64,000 nt of DNA, taken from assembly GCA_025153445.1 (NCBI GenBank), contig JANZNS010000003.1:186001-250000 (forward strand), read 5' to 3'. Numbering within the stretch: position 1 is the stretch's first letter; each line of letters opens with the position of its first letter. The notes under the pieces were generated by a model. It made no database searches. It was given only the letters and a program-made list of their open reading frames with translations, and was not told the DNA's origin. Shown here in pieces: positions 41,479 to 50,634 of the stretch. The position numbers and the translations under genes were made by a program. Source of the stretch: Marinobacter sp. BGYM27 (GTDB taxonomy: Bacteria > Pseudomonadota > Gammaproteobacteria > Pseudomonadales > Oleiphilaceae).

Positions 41479-42810
41479 CTACTGCATCAGACCCGGCAGG
41501 AACAACGCAATCTGCGGGAAGACGATCAGCAATACTGTCGACAGCAACAGCAGACAGATAAACGGCGGCGTCCCTCGTATCACTTCCAGATAGGGTCGCC
41601 TGAATATGGCCACCGCCGTAAATATATCGCAGCCGAATGGCGGCGTTGCCGAACCAATCGCAGCCTGCAGTGTGACGAGTGTACCGACCAACACCGGGTC
41701 AATGCCCGCCGCAGCCACTGCGGGTGCAAAGATAGGCGTCAGAATCAGGATGACCACAATCGGGTCGACAAACATGCAACCCACAAAGTACGACACCGAG
41801 ATCAACGCCAGAATCATGTAGGGACTGTCTGCCGCGTTCGCGACGACGTCACCCAACAACAGATCCGGGATCTTGGCGAACGAAATAACCCATGAAAACG
41901 CCGTGCCTGCCGCAACCAGTATAAAGACCACCGCCGTGATCAGGCCGGTAGACAATGCCACCTGAGGCAAATCGCTCATGCGTACCTGGCGGAAAATCAC
42001 CATTTCAAGGATCAGGGCATAGGCAACCGACATTGCCGCGGCTTCGGTCGGGCTGAAAGTACCGGAGTAGATACCGCCGATAATAATGACCGGGAAACCC
42101 ATCGGCAGTATGGCCTTTTTAAGCGCAGTTAATCGTTCCGCACGCGTTGCCTTGGGCAAGACCGGAATTTTCAGCTTGATCGAAAGGTAGTAACAGTAAA
42201 CAGAGAACAACAGAAGAATCAGCAGCCCGGGACCAATACCGGCAATAAACAGATCCCCCACCGATGTTCCGGACACCACGCCGTAAATAATCATGCCGAT
42301 CGAGGGAGGAATCAGCAGGGCAATATCACTGGCGTTGATGATCAGCGCCATCGTGAACTTGTCAGAATAGCCGGCCTCGAGCAGCTTCGGCCGCAAGGGC
42401 TGACCCATTGCAACAACCGTTGCCTGGGTTGAACCTGACACCGCACCGAACAGCGTGCAGGATACCGCCGTCGTCATCGGCAGACCGCCACGCAAATGAC
42501 CAACAAACTTGGAAACCAGATCAAGCAGACGATCCGCTGTGTGCCCCTTGATCATGATATCCGCAGCCAGGATGAACATGGGCACCGCAACCAGAACGCT
42601 CTGGGAAATGCCGCCGATCATCTGCTGGATCATGACGGACCCTTCGAGGAAAGGAAACTGGGTAAACAAAAGCAGCATGGAGCCCACTAGCAGAGGCACC
42701 ATCATCGGGTAGCCCATCAACAGGAACACCACCATTACGACGGCAACAACGACCGACATCGATGCAGTGGATAGCCCGCCCAGGCCGATAAATTCCATCA
42801 GCTTATCCAT
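41479..42810 (-). CDS. dctM: TRAP transporter large permease subunit (DctM)
   Basis: A 443-residue DctM-type permease with about twelve membrane segments. Diagnostic stretches are PMFILAADIMIKGHTADRLLDL, the GAVSGSTQATVVAMGQPLRPKL loop and PPSIGMIIYGVVSGTSVGDLFIAGIGPG, and FSPTEAAAMSVAYAL. It couples substrate uptake to the sodium or proton gradient. The ATG at 42810 overlaps the stop of dctQ by eight bases, so the two are coupled. The substrate (usually a dicarboxylate, keto acid or sugar acid) is not revealed. Confidence 0.92.
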   Translation of the reverse strand: MDKLMEFIGLGGLSTASMSVVVAVVMVVFLLMGYPMMVPLLVGSMLLLFTQFPFLEGSVMIQQMIGGISQSVLVAVPMFILAADIMIKGHTADRLLDLVSKFVGHLRGGLPMTTAVSCTLFGAVSGSTQATVVAMGQPLRPKLLEAGYSDKFTMALIINASDIALLIPPSIGMIIYGVVSGTSVGDLFIAGIGPGLLILLLFSVYCYYLSIKLKIPVLPKATRAERLTALKKAILPMGFPVIIIGGIYSGTFSPTEAAAMSVAYALILEMVIFRQVRMSDLPQVALSTGLITAVVFILVAAGTAFSWVISFAKIPDLLLGDVVANAADSPYMILALISVSYFVGCMFVDPIVVILILTPIFAPAVAAAGIDPVLVGTLVTLQAAIGSATPPFGCDIFTAVAIFRRPYLEVIRGTPPFICLLLLSTVLLIVFPQIALFLPGLMQ

Positions 42811-43474
42811 TGGGTTTCTCCTTGTCGGCGGACTTGTGATCATCCTCGTCGAAATGCGCCATATCGCTGGGCATGCCCGTTTCGGCGGCTATCTCGTCAA
42901 GCTCGTCTTCATATTCGTCCGGGTTGTGCCACGATAACCATGCGCCCGGACTGATCAGGTTGCGGATACCGGCCAGCAAAAACTGCGCAGCGCCAACGAT
43001 CAGACCAACGGGGACAATCAGATAGGGAATCCATAACGGGAACTGCAGGGAGGGCATGACGCGCCCAGAGGTTTTCAGGTTGCTGACGTAGTCGATAGCG
43101 TAAACAGCAAGCAGAGCAAGCAAGGCGCTGGACGTGAAACTCACGATCGTCAGCAACACTTTCTGGCCTGTTTCCGGAAGCAGGTCGTGCAGGGCGGACA
43201 CTCGAATATGTCGCGCATTTCTGACCCCGTGCCCGACCCCGACAAAGGTCACGATAACAACGAGAATCTGAGCCAACTCATCCGCGAAAGAAAGACTCTG
43301 CCCCAAATTCCGGAAAATGACATTGGCGATGGTGACCGCTGCCATTAAAAGAATACCGACTATCAAAACACCCTGTTCCACGACGTTAAGACCGGTATCA
43401 AGCCAACTGAAGACGCCTTTTCGGGCAGTCTTTTCAGGCTTCGGTCCGTCGGACGCGCCCCTGGTTTCAGCCAT
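42803..43474 (-). CDS. dctQ: TRAP transporter small permease subunit (DctQ)
   Basis: A 223-residue DctQ protein with four membrane segments, the first two being VVEQGVLIVGILLMAAVTIANVIFR and SFADELAQILVVIVTFVGVGHGVRN. The latter holds the family pattern with H near 95. The C-terminal 50 residues are strongly acidic, longer than usual. I use ATG 43474 behind GGAGCGAA. The divergent gene is the matching binding protein. Confidence 0.9.
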   Translation of the reverse strand: MAETRGASDGPKPEKTARKGVFSWLDTGLNVVEQGVLIVGILLMAAVTIANVIFRNLGQSLSFADELAQILVVIVTFVGVGHGVRNARHIRVSALHDLLPETGQKVLLTIVSFTSSALLALLAVYAIDYVSNLKTSGRVMPSLQFPLWIPYLIVPVGLIVGAAQFLLAGIRNLISPGAWLSWHNPDEYEDELDEIAAETGMPSDMAHFDEDDHKSADKEKPNG

Positions 43475-43499
43475 GGTTTCGCTCCATTTTATTTTCAGG

Positions 43500-43525
43500 T
43501 GAATACAGTATACGTTGTAATAGAT
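43500..43525. promoter_or_regulatory. candidate operator between dctQM and dctP
   Basis: The short divergent gap contains AATACAGTATACGTTGTAAT, which is symmetric around GTATAC with TACA/TGTA arms. GntR-type regulators of TRAP operons bind such sites. No regulator gene lies beside it. Confidence 0.35.
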
Positions 43526-43603
43526 GGCAGAATTCAAGAAATATGTCTATTTGATAGTGTGTTAAGGTTTAAAAGTTGGATTGAACCCAAAGGAGAAAAA
43601 AAG

Positions 43604-44710
43604 ATGACAAAGCTCACCCGCTGGCTGGGAAGCCTGACCGTTCTGATGGCATTCGGACTTGCCGGATGCTCAGATTCAGGCGACAGCGCCAACAACGAAG
43701 CAACTAATCAACAGGAGTCCTCGAGCTCTTCGGAAACCGCCGATGCGAAAAGCGAACCGGTGACCTGGCGCTTTGCGCTGGAAGAAATCGAAGGCAGTGT
43801 TCAGGACGCTTACGCCAAAGAATTCAAGCGCGAAGTTGAAGAAGAATCTGACGGTCAGATCAAAATCGAGATCTACCCTTACGGTTCACTGGGTACCTCA
43901 TCGCAGCTGACCGAACTGGTTCAGCAAGGTGCGGTTGAACTCGCATTCGCCTCTCCGGGCCACCTCGCATCCGTCATCCCTGAAGTCGGTATTTTCACAC
44001 TGCACTTCGTGCTTTCCGATGACAACGACGTCAACAAGAAAGTACTGTCGAGCGACAAGGTGCACGATCTGTTTGCCGACCGTTATGCGTCACAGGGCCT
44101 TGAGCTGCTGAGCATTGTGCCTGAGGGCTGGATGGTCTGGACCGGCTCCAAGCCACTGCGCACCCCTGCCGATTTTGCAGACTTCAAGATGCGCACCATG
44201 ACCTCGCCGATTCTGACTGAATCGTACAAGGCCTACGGTGCAAACCCGACTCCAATGCCTTATTCCGAGGTATACAGCGGCCTGCAGCTGAAGCAGATCG
44301 ACGGTCAGGTGAACCCGATTTTTGCAATCGAAGAAATGAGCTTCTACGAAGTTCAGGATTCCATGACAATTGCAAAGCACGCGCAGTTCATCGCAACAGT
44401 GATTTCAAACAAGAAGTGGTATGACGCCCTGCCTGAAGAGCAGCGCAAGGCACTCGATACAGCTCGGGACAACCTGGTGGATTACATCTACGACAAACAG
44501 GCCGAGTTCAACGAGACCCGTCTTGAGAAAATCAAGGAAAACAGCGATATCAATATCATCGAGCTGACTGACGAAGAGCGTGATGCGTTCCGTAAAGCCA
44601 GCATGGGTGTTCGCGATATCTATCTGGAAGCTGCCGGCGATCGCGGCAAGGAAGTGCTGGACACCATCACTTCAATGGTTAAAGAAGAGGAAGGTAAAGC
44701 CGGAGAGTAA
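43604..44710 (+). CDS. dctP: TRAP transporter substrate-binding protein (DctP), lipid-anchored
   Basis: A 368-residue DctP-family binding protein. The N-terminus is a lipoprotein signal (LTVLMAFGLAGC, lipobox LAGC near 19) followed by a Ser/Glu-rich linker, so it is anchored rather than free as most TRAP binding proteins are. The body has YPYGSLGTSSQLTELVQQGAVELAFASPG and the family Arg site in FKMRTMTSPILTESYKAYGANPTPMPYSEVYSGLQLKQIDGQ. ATG 43604 follows AAAGGAG. Confidence 0.9.
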   Translation: MTKLTRWLGSLTVLMAFGLAGCSDSGDSANNEATNQQESSSSSETADAKSEPVTWRFALEEIEGSVQDAYAKEFKREVEEESDGQIKIEIYPYGSLGTSSQLTELVQQGAVELAFASPGHLASVIPEVGIFTLHFVLSDDNDVNKKVLSSDKVHDLFADRYASQGLELLSIVPEGWMVWTGSKPLRTPADFADFKMRTMTSPILTESYKAYGANPTPMPYSEVYSGLQLKQIDGQVNPIFAIEEMSFYEVQDSMTIAKHAQFIATVISNKKWYDALPEEQRKALDTARDNLVDYIYDKQAEFNETRLEKIKENSDINIIELTDEERDAFRKASMGVRDIYLEAAGDRGKEVLDTITSMVKEEEGKAGE

Positions 44711-44733
44711 TTCACTGACCGGTTTTGCAACTC

Positions 44734-44766
44734 AAAAGGCGTGACCTCCGGGTCACGCCTTTTTTG
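44734..44766 (+). terminator. terminator after dctP
   Basis: AAAAGGCGTGACC and GGTCACGCCTTTT pair around TCCG with a T-tract following. Confidence 0.9.
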
Positions 44767-44807
44767 TGCTCGCTCGAGGCATCCAGGTGCTTCATTAAAC
44801 GCCTGTG

Positions 44808-45821
44808 TCAGTTGATTTCGCGAGCCTTGAATGCCACCAGTGTGTGGCCTTCATCGTCCATAAGGTATAACCGGTCCCCTTCAATCGCAAAACGACGCGT
44901 TTCATCAAGAGCTTTGAAATACTCGGCCTCAATCTCGGATCGAGCCGGACACATCATCCTTGTCGATGCCAGAGGCCCCAGCGCCAGATGATCGCCGCGG
45001 CGATCGTAATCACCATTAAACCGGTTGCAACCCGCAAAGCCTGACGCCTTGCCCTCACGGTTCAATTGAAGCTCCAACTCCCGCTGCCCCTGCTCCGGCG
45101 CCACTGCCATTTCACCCAACCGGGTTGCCGACCAGTATGTACCCGGCAATGCCGTGCTCGGACACCGTGACTCCAGCCCGGCGGCCACTCCTTCTACAGA
45201 CGCCACTTTGAGGTGAAGCGTGTCGTCACCGCCATCCGGAGCATCTTCCATGACCCAATGCCCCTGTACGCGAACCGCGGCGCTCTCGGGCGGCTGCTTG
45301 CCTGTTTCACGGTAAAATGCTTCCAGCACGGGATATGCTTCTTCCATCACGACAGGCAGATGCCGCCGAATTCGCGAATCATATGCCAGAGGTGCGTCAG
45401 CCATGGTCATGAAGCAGACGTCCATTGGCCGATCCTGTTCGATGGGATCGGTATCATCATCGTACTCCAGAGCGACGGCATCGCCCCGACCACTCAGCAT
45501 CAGCGTGTTGTCCCGTGTCAGACTCAGTTCCGAGTGACGATTGCCATCGTCCACCAGAACCACCTGACCCGTACCGGGCACAAATTGCCATAGCCCGCGC
45601 GTCACCTGCGGTTGATCGCCAGAAAGCCCGGTTCCACGCTCATACACATGGTTCGGGTGAAGCACCCAGACCCTATCGCCATCCGGTGTCGAGTAGGTGC
45701 CCGACTGCAGCTGGGGCGGGGACACAGCGTCATCCGACTCATTCTGTCCGGCGGACGTCGCGCAGCCACTCAGGACTGAAACCGCAAAACCCAGTGTCAA
45801 ACTGCACAATAGGATTTTCAT
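44808..45821 (-). CDS. META-domain lipoprotein (HslJ-like C-terminus)
   Basis: A 337-residue lipoprotein (LSGC lipobox near residue 19). The N-terminal half resembles NlpE-like copper-stress lipoproteins: GTYSTPDGDRVWVLHPNHVYERGTGL and GLWQFVPGTGQVVLVDDG. The C-terminal META domain begins at about 225 with GTYWSATRLGEMAV and contains SGFAGCNRFNGDY and GPLASTRMMCP. META domains are found in HslJ and heat-shock or stress lipoproteins. It has a strong GAGGAG site and stands alone. Confidence 0.82.
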   Translation of the reverse strand: MKILLCSLTLGFAVSVLSGCATSAGQNESDDAVSPPQLQSGTYSTPDGDRVWVLHPNHVYERGTGLSGDQPQVTRGLWQFVPGTGQVVLVDDGNRHSELSLTRDNTLMLSGRGDAVALEYDDDTDPIEQDRPMDVCFMTMADAPLAYDSRIRRHLPVVMEEAYPVLEAFYRETGKQPPESAAVRVQGHWVMEDAPDGGDDTLHLKVASVEGVAAGLESRCPSTALPGTYWSATRLGEMAVAPEQGQRELELQLNREGKASGFAGCNRFNGDYDRRGDHLALGPLASTRMMCPARSEIEAEYFKALDETRRFAIEGDRLYLMDDEGHTLVAFKAREIN

Positions 45822-45873
45822 GTGGTCTCCTCATCACGATAAAAGATTCTGTTGCTGATATACCAACCCGTGG

Positions 45874-46680
45874 TTACGTCTCGCCCGCCATCACGGGTGC
45901 CGTTACCTGCCGAACATTCATTTGCCTCAGCACCGCCTTGCCCCTGATCGTAAGGTCGGAAATAAACTGAAACTGATCACGGGGATCAACCGGGTAGGCC
46001 TTCAGCCGGTAACAGGTGCCCCAGGGCCGCTCCGACAACACCACGATGACGGGCTGGTAGGTTTTCGTCCAGGGGCTGGTAAAGGCAACATCCCGCAGCC
46101 GCGCCTTGACCTCGGCAGCATCATGCTCCGGGTCGAGGTAAAACTCGGCAACGCACATCAGATTGCCGGTACCGTCGTTACCATTGGCTATCAGGGACGA
46201 CCATAACTTGCCATGCGGAATCACAACCGCGGTGTCGTCAGGCGTTACGATGACGGCCGCGCGAGTGCCGATCGAACGCACTTCGCCATACTGGCCATCC
46301 ACTTCAATCCAGTCACCCGGACGGTAAGGCATTTCGTAAAGTGTCACGATCCCGGCAATCAGGCTGTTGGCGTAATCCTTGAACGCGAAACCTAACGCCA
46401 GGGCCAACGCGCCGAACACCGCGACCAGGTTTTCAAAGGTCGGCTCCAGCAGAATCGGCACAATAAGAATGATCACGCCAAGAATGATCACCAGGCGCAA
46501 AAGCGGGACAGCCGCCAGAATGTAAAGGCGAGGTTTGCCGGAAAAGCGCGAGGCAATGCCCGGCAGGATTTTCTGAACTCCCAGAATGAATAACCAGGCC
46601 ACCGCAATCAGAATAGCCGCGTCGACAATCGCCCCCGACGTGATGGCATCCAGCGCGTCTTTGAGTCCTAAATCACCCAT
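45874..46680 (-). CDS. MscS-family small-conductance mechanosensitive channel
   Basis: A 268-residue MscS protein: three membrane segments at about 15-110, the pore helix GALALALGFAFKDYANSLIAGI near 88-109, then the beta domain (YRPGDWIEVDGQYGEVRSIGTRAAVIVTPDDTAVVIPH) and an alpha/beta tail. It opens under hypo-osmotic shock. It is the second gene of a two-gene unit with an unrecognised cytosolic protein 32 bases upstream. Confidence 0.92.
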   Translation of the reverse strand: MGDLGLKDALDAITSGAIVDAAILIAVAWLFILGVQKILPGIASRFSGKPRLYILAAVPLLRLVIILGVIILIVPILLEPTFENLVAVFGALALALGFAFKDYANSLIAGIVTLYEMPYRPGDWIEVDGQYGEVRSIGTRAAVIVTPDDTAVVIPHGKLWSSLIANGNDGTGNLMCVAEFYLDPEHDAAEVKARLRDVAFTSPWTKTYQPVIVVLSERPWGTCYRLKAYPVDPRDQFQFISDLTIRGKAVLRQMNVRQVTAPVMAGET

Positions 46681-46712
46681 GTCGGTATACGCCTTTTGAC
46701 TGAGTGTGTGCG

Positions 46713-47990
46713 TTAAAAGCCATCAACCATAAACCCTTCAGAAAGCAGATAGCGCCGTATCGCAGGATAACCTTTAGGGGTCACAAACCAGCCACGGGCA
46801 TGGGAAGTGACCAGCTCGGCACGTCTCAATGAGTGCAGGCAGATGCCGACATCGTCGGCACTCAGGCCAGTGGTAATCTCCAGCCGCTCATTATCCAGCC
46901 CTCCATGCAACAACAATGAGTGGAGCAGGAAAGCCAGCGGTCGGGATTCCCCCGGCGGCAGACTGGGCAGGCTCACCTGAGACCAGGGAATTACCCAGCC
47001 ATGCTGATAACCGTTAACGACTGCCTTTGGCTTCTCAGATGCCCGGTCACCCTCGCAGTCACTGCCGTCCTGAAGCACCGCTTCGTCCAGATCGTCTTCC
47101 GGTTCCGTACGCAACGAATCCCGCCAGACAGCCCAGGCCACTTCCGGAATACCCCGCGACCAACTCGCCAGATCTCTGAGGAAAGTACTGACCTTTTGCG
47201 CCCGCTTGTTACTGCCGTTTTTATGCGCGTCATCCAGCGGCGTCACAACCCAGCTGCCGTTGGTTGTGAGCCGGAAATGGACCTCAGTCTGCGATTGATA
47301 CTGGCTGAGATCACGAAACCACTGCCCTAGCCGGGCGTGGTCGTAAGCCTGAGGGGTCAGTACCGCAAAACGCAGCTCGGGCATCAGATGTGACCAGTAT
47401 TTCCAGGTCCAGCTTGAGCTGCCCACTATGCCTTTACCCAACTCTCCTGAAGCCGCCGCGCCAAGCAATCGGCGAATCAGCCGAAGGCCGGTTGGCGTTC
47501 TTAGCCAGCAATGGGCCAGTTCCGGCAACACCCACGGTGTATCCCCTTCGAACTGGGACCACCATTTTTGTGCGTCCTCTGCCCGATGGATACTGTAGCT
47601 CTCCGGCGGCTCAATCAGTTTCCAGCCGCGATCGCGGCACAGAGTCTCAAGAGATGTCTGAACGCCGGTGAATGGCGGGGCCACCAGAAAACTCACCGGT
47701 TGAGTATCGGCCCAGCGTTGCTGCCAGCTATCTATGGCATCGGCAAAGCCGGCCAGTTCCCGATTCCATTCTGGCGGTGGCGTCCAGCGCGCGAGACGGC
47801 GCTTCGACAGAGGCTTCAGTTTCTCGGCATCCTGGGCCGGGCTATCCTCCAGCCAAGTGCTCTGGCGAATACGGGTGACGAAAGCCTTGATCCCATCGGC
47901 CAGGGTGCGTTGCACAGAAGACACAGGAATCGACCATTGATCACGCGCAACCAGTATCGGTGGTTGCTCTTTTTTCTGATCGTCCGTCAT
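46713..47990 (-). CDS. unrecognised cytosolic protein cotranscribed with MscS
   Basis: A 425-residue protein with no signal peptide or membrane segment. Residues 95-215 look like a P-loop NTPase fold lacking the lysine: the strand-loop SFLVAPPFTGVQTSLETL stands where Walker A would be. WVLPELAHCWLR sits where a Walker-B strand would be. GKGIVGSSSWTWKYW resembles a sensor region. The last 90 residues look like a winged helix (LEITTGLSADDVGICLHSLRRAELVTSHARGWFVTPKGY). I do not recognise the family. It may be a catalytically dead ATPase regulating or partnering the channel, which is inference. Confidence 0.6.
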   Translation of the reverse strand: MTDDQKKEQPPILVARDQWSIPVSSVQRTLADGIKAFVTRIRQSTWLEDSPAQDAEKLKPLSKRRLARWTPPPEWNRELAGFADAIDSWQQRWADTQPVSFLVAPPFTGVQTSLETLCRDRGWKLIEPPESYSIHRAEDAQKWWSQFEGDTPWVLPELAHCWLRTPTGLRLIRRLLGAAASGELGKGIVGSSSWTWKYWSHLMPELRFAVLTPQAYDHARLGQWFRDLSQYQSQTEVHFRLTTNGSWVVTPLDDAHKNGSNKRAQKVSTFLRDLASWSRGIPEVAWAVWRDSLRTEPEDDLDEAVLQDGSDCEGDRASEKPKAVVNGYQHGWVIPWSQVSLPSLPPGESRPLAFLLHSLLLHGGLDNERLEITTGLSADDVGICLHSLRRAELVTSHARGWFVTPKGYPAIRRYLLSEGFMVDGF

Positions 47991-48117
47991 CCGCTAAGAG
48001 CTCCGGCACGTTTGGCAATCTGGCCACATATATATGTACCAGCCAGCACCTTGCCATCTGCAGTTGAGAGAAAAATAGAGGGCACCTCGCTGTTCTCCGT
48101 TTCGCGCATCGGGTCGC

Positions 48118-48954
48118 CTATTCGGGCACGACCCATTCCAGCTTGTGTTTCGCCGCGATAGCGCCGCTATTGATTACCTCGTTCAATAGCGCATCCAGGG
48201 TCTCGGCCCATTCCCAGGGCGGGTTGACCAGCAACAGACCTGATCCACGCATTCCCCGTGGCGGGGGGGTATCGAGCACAAACTGACTATGCAGTATTTT
48301 GCGCACCGGCCCTGCCTGCAGCCGCGAAATCATCTGCTGGTACTGGGCTTCCGGTAATACCGGATACCAGACAAGGTAGACCCCGTGACGGCAACGTTGC
48401 CACGCCTTCTGGATGGTTTCGGCAGTGCGGGGGTAGTCTTCCTTGATTTCGTACGGAGGATCAATGAGGGTAAACAGTCGCGGCTCACGTGGCGGCAACC
48501 CTGCCAGCAGACCTTTAAAACCGTCACCCACGACCACCTTCACTTTGTGAGTGCGAGCCCAGTCCTGCAGGCGACTGCTCTCGGAGCTGTGCAGCTCAAA
48601 CGCGGTAACGCGATCCTGCGAGCGGGCAAGACTGCTGAGCCAGGCGGGCGAGCCCGGGTAGTGGCGAATGCGGACATCGGTTCTCTTGACGCCGATCACC
48701 GACCAGATGTCTCGCCAAAGCGGATTCCGCAGGCCATTCCGGCATTGCCAGAGCTGCTGGAAACCGGCATCCGCCTCTTTGGTTTTGCGCGCGTAGTCGC
48801 CCTCAAGATCGTAGCGCGCACTGCCCGCATGTGTATCAAAGCAGGCGATCGCGGTGGGCTTGCGCTGCAGCAACTGAAGCGCAACCAATAACCCAATATG
48901 TTTGTGAACGTCCGCGAAATTACCCGCGTGAAAAGCATGTAGATAACTCAGCAT
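48118..48954 (-). CDS. rlmJ: 23S rRNA (adenine-2030-N6)-methyltransferase
   Basis: A 278-residue methyltransferase. It starts MLSYLHAFHAGNFADVHKHIGL, the RlmJ signature, and carries the N6-adenine catalytic motif DPPYEIKEDY near 164. CFDTHAGSARYDL lies near 38 and LLLVNPPWEWAETL near the end. It methylates A2030 of 23S rRNA. The ATG at 48954 is in line with family length. The gene is monocistronic, beside the MscS pair. Confidence 0.95.
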   Translation of the reverse strand: MLSYLHAFHAGNFADVHKHIGLLVALQLLQRKPTAIACFDTHAGSARYDLEGDYARKTKEADAGFQQLWQCRNGLRNPLWRDIWSVIGVKRTDVRIRHYPGSPAWLSSLARSQDRVTAFELHSSESSRLQDWARTHKVKVVVGDGFKGLLAGLPPREPRLFTLIDPPYEIKEDYPRTAETIQKAWQRCRHGVYLVWYPVLPEAQYQQMISRLQAGPVRKILHSQFVLDTPPPRGMRGSGLLLVNPPWEWAETLDALLNEVINSGAIAAKHKLEWVVPE

Positions 48955-49073
48955 TCAGAGACCTGGATTCAGTGATAATACAAGGGCTTCATTAAGCACG
49001 AAGACACGCGGAGCAGCAACTGCCCTGGTGCACGGGGATCCCGGATATCAGATGAGCATCAGAACATTGTCGA

Positions 49074-49126
49074 TTGCAAATGATGAGTGCAGAGATATAA
49101 TCGCAATGCAAATGACTATTATTTAT
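49074..49126 (+). promoter_or_regulatory. sigma70 promoter with candidate Fur box before the imelysin operon
   Basis: TTGCAA (49074-49079) and the perfect -10 TATAAT (49096-49101) are 16 bases apart. Seven bases after the -10, GCAAATGACTATTATTTAT (49108-49126) matches the Fur consensus in about 11 of 19 positions. Iron-bound Fur there would block transcription, fitting an iron-responsive operon. The match is moderate. Confidence 0.55.
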
Positions 49127-49158
49127 CTTATTCACTCGAGTTTTACAGGGAGAAAACC

Positions 49159-50466
49159 ATGGTGGCGCGCCATCCGCTCAAGTCATTGACCGTTGCTATC
49201 GCAGTGACGTCGCTTACCGCATGCAGCTCAGGAGGAGACTCTGCGCAAGCAAACGCTGAAAGAGCGACCGGCACGGTCACTGAAAACGCTGTTATCAAAA
49301 ACTACGCGGATATCGCTTACGCCAACTATCAGGATGCGCTGACAACCGCCAAGGCACTGAATGACGCAACCGATGCCCTGATCGAAAATCCCGACAGCGA
49401 GACTCTCAAGGCTGCAAAAGAGGCCTGGCTGGCTTCTCGTGTCCCCTACCAGCAAAGCGAAGTTTTCCGCTTCGGTAACGCAGTCGTGGATGACTGGGAA
49501 GGTCAGCTCAACGCCTGGCCGCTGGATGAAGGACTTATTGATTACGTCGAAGCCGACGACTATCAACATGAACTGGGCAACGGCGGCGCAACCGTCAATA
49601 TTATCGCCAGCACCGAAATTAACGTCGGCGGCGAAGCCCTGGATGTCAGCACCCTTACTCCAGAACTGCTGGCAAACCTGAACGAAGTCGGCGGTTCCGA
49701 AGCAAACGTTGCCACCGGCTACCACGCCATTGAGTTTCTGCTGTGGGGTCAGGATCTTAACGGATTCAAGGCTGGTAACGGCGAGCGTCCGGTAACCGAC
49801 TATGCCCAGGGTGAAGCCTGTACTCACGGCAATTGTGACCGTCGTGCAGCCTACCTGGATGCCGTCACCGACCTGCTGGTAAGCGATCTGGAATGGATGG
49901 TAGCCCAGTGGGCACCGGATCAGGACGGAAACTACCGCAGCGAACTGCTGGCGATGGAGTCCGGCGAAGTTATCCAGAAAATGCTGTTTGGCATGGGTTC
50001 GCTTTCATTGGGCGAACTGGCAGGCGAGCGCATGAAGGTTGCACTGGAAGCCAACTCGTTTGAAGACGAGCATGACTGCTTCAGTGACAACACACACAAC
50101 TCTCACCTGTACGACGCGGTCGGTGTCCGCAACATCTACAACGGTCAGTACAGTCGTGTAGATGGCAGCACCGTCAGCGGCCCGTCTCTGTCAGATCTGG
50201 TGGCTAAAACACAACCAGAGCTGGACAAGTCCCTCAAGTCCGAGCTTGACGCGTCGGTCAACGCGCTTGAAGACATGAAAAAATCCGCAGAGGCGGCTGA
50301 CGGCATGACCTTCGATATGATGATCGCTCCTGGCAACGATAAGGGCGCCGAGCTGATCAACACCGCCATCGCGGCACTGGTTAAACAGACCGGTTCTATC
50401 GAAAAAGCCTCTGCTGAACTGGGTGTCGAATCGTTGGCTCCGGATGATGCCGGCCACACGTTCTGA
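49159..50466 (+). CDS. imelysin-family lipoprotein (IrpA-like)
   Basis: A 435-residue imelysin. Lipoprotein signal LTVAIAVTSLTAC, then two four-helix halves. The conserved GxHxxE motif appears as GYHAIEFLLWGQD near 191, and RVPYQQSEVFRF near 94 is the other family block. Family members are iron-regulated periplasmic or outer membrane proteins; IrpA-type proteins may bind iron. ATG 49159 follows GGGAGAAA. It opens a four-gene unit behind a promoter with a Fur-like box. Confidence 0.92.
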   Translation: MVARHPLKSLTVAIAVTSLTACSSGGDSAQANAERATGTVTENAVIKNYADIAYANYQDALTTAKALNDATDALIENPDSETLKAAKEAWLASRVPYQQSEVFRFGNAVVDDWEGQLNAWPLDEGLIDYVEADDYQHELGNGGATVNIIASTEINVGGEALDVSTLTPELLANLNEVGGSEANVATGYHAIEFLLWGQDLNGFKAGNGERPVTDYAQGEACTHGNCDRRAAYLDAVTDLLVSDLEWMVAQWAPDQDGNYRSELLAMESGEVIQKMLFGMGSLSLGELAGERMKVALEANSFEDEHDCFSDNTHNSHLYDAVGVRNIYNGQYSRVDGSTVSGPSLSDLVAKTQPELDKSLKSELDASVNALEDMKKSAEAADGMTFDMMIAPGNDKGAELINTAIAALVKQTGSIEKASAELGVESLAPDDAGHTF

Positions 50467-50484
50467 AGCACCACCAGGCGACAA

Positions 50485-50520
50485 CCTGCGCAAGCTCCGT
50501 TATCCTTGCGCAGGCGTTTT
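50485..50520 (+). terminator. intra-operon terminator/attenuator after the first imelysin gene
   Basis: CCTGCGCAAG and CTTGCGCAGG pair around a ten-base loop, followed by CGTTTTT. Its place inside the gene cluster suggests partial termination, giving more of the first imelysin than of the rest. Confidence 0.65.
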
Positions 50521-50543
50521 TGCAAGAACGACTAGCAAACAAC

Positions 50544-50571
50544 AAAGGTCCGGCTTAAACCCCGGACTTTT
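50544..50571 (+). repeat. second hairpin in the intra-operon gap
   Basis: AAAG-GTCCGG and CCGGACTTT pair around TTAAACC, 64 bases before the di-haem oxidoreductase start. With the first hairpin it makes a structured 168-base gap. Confidence 0.45.
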
Positions 50572-50634
50572 GTCGTTTGCAGACACTACATTTAAACCCG
50601 TGCCTCGATTCCCGGGCCTGCAGTTGGTCAAACC

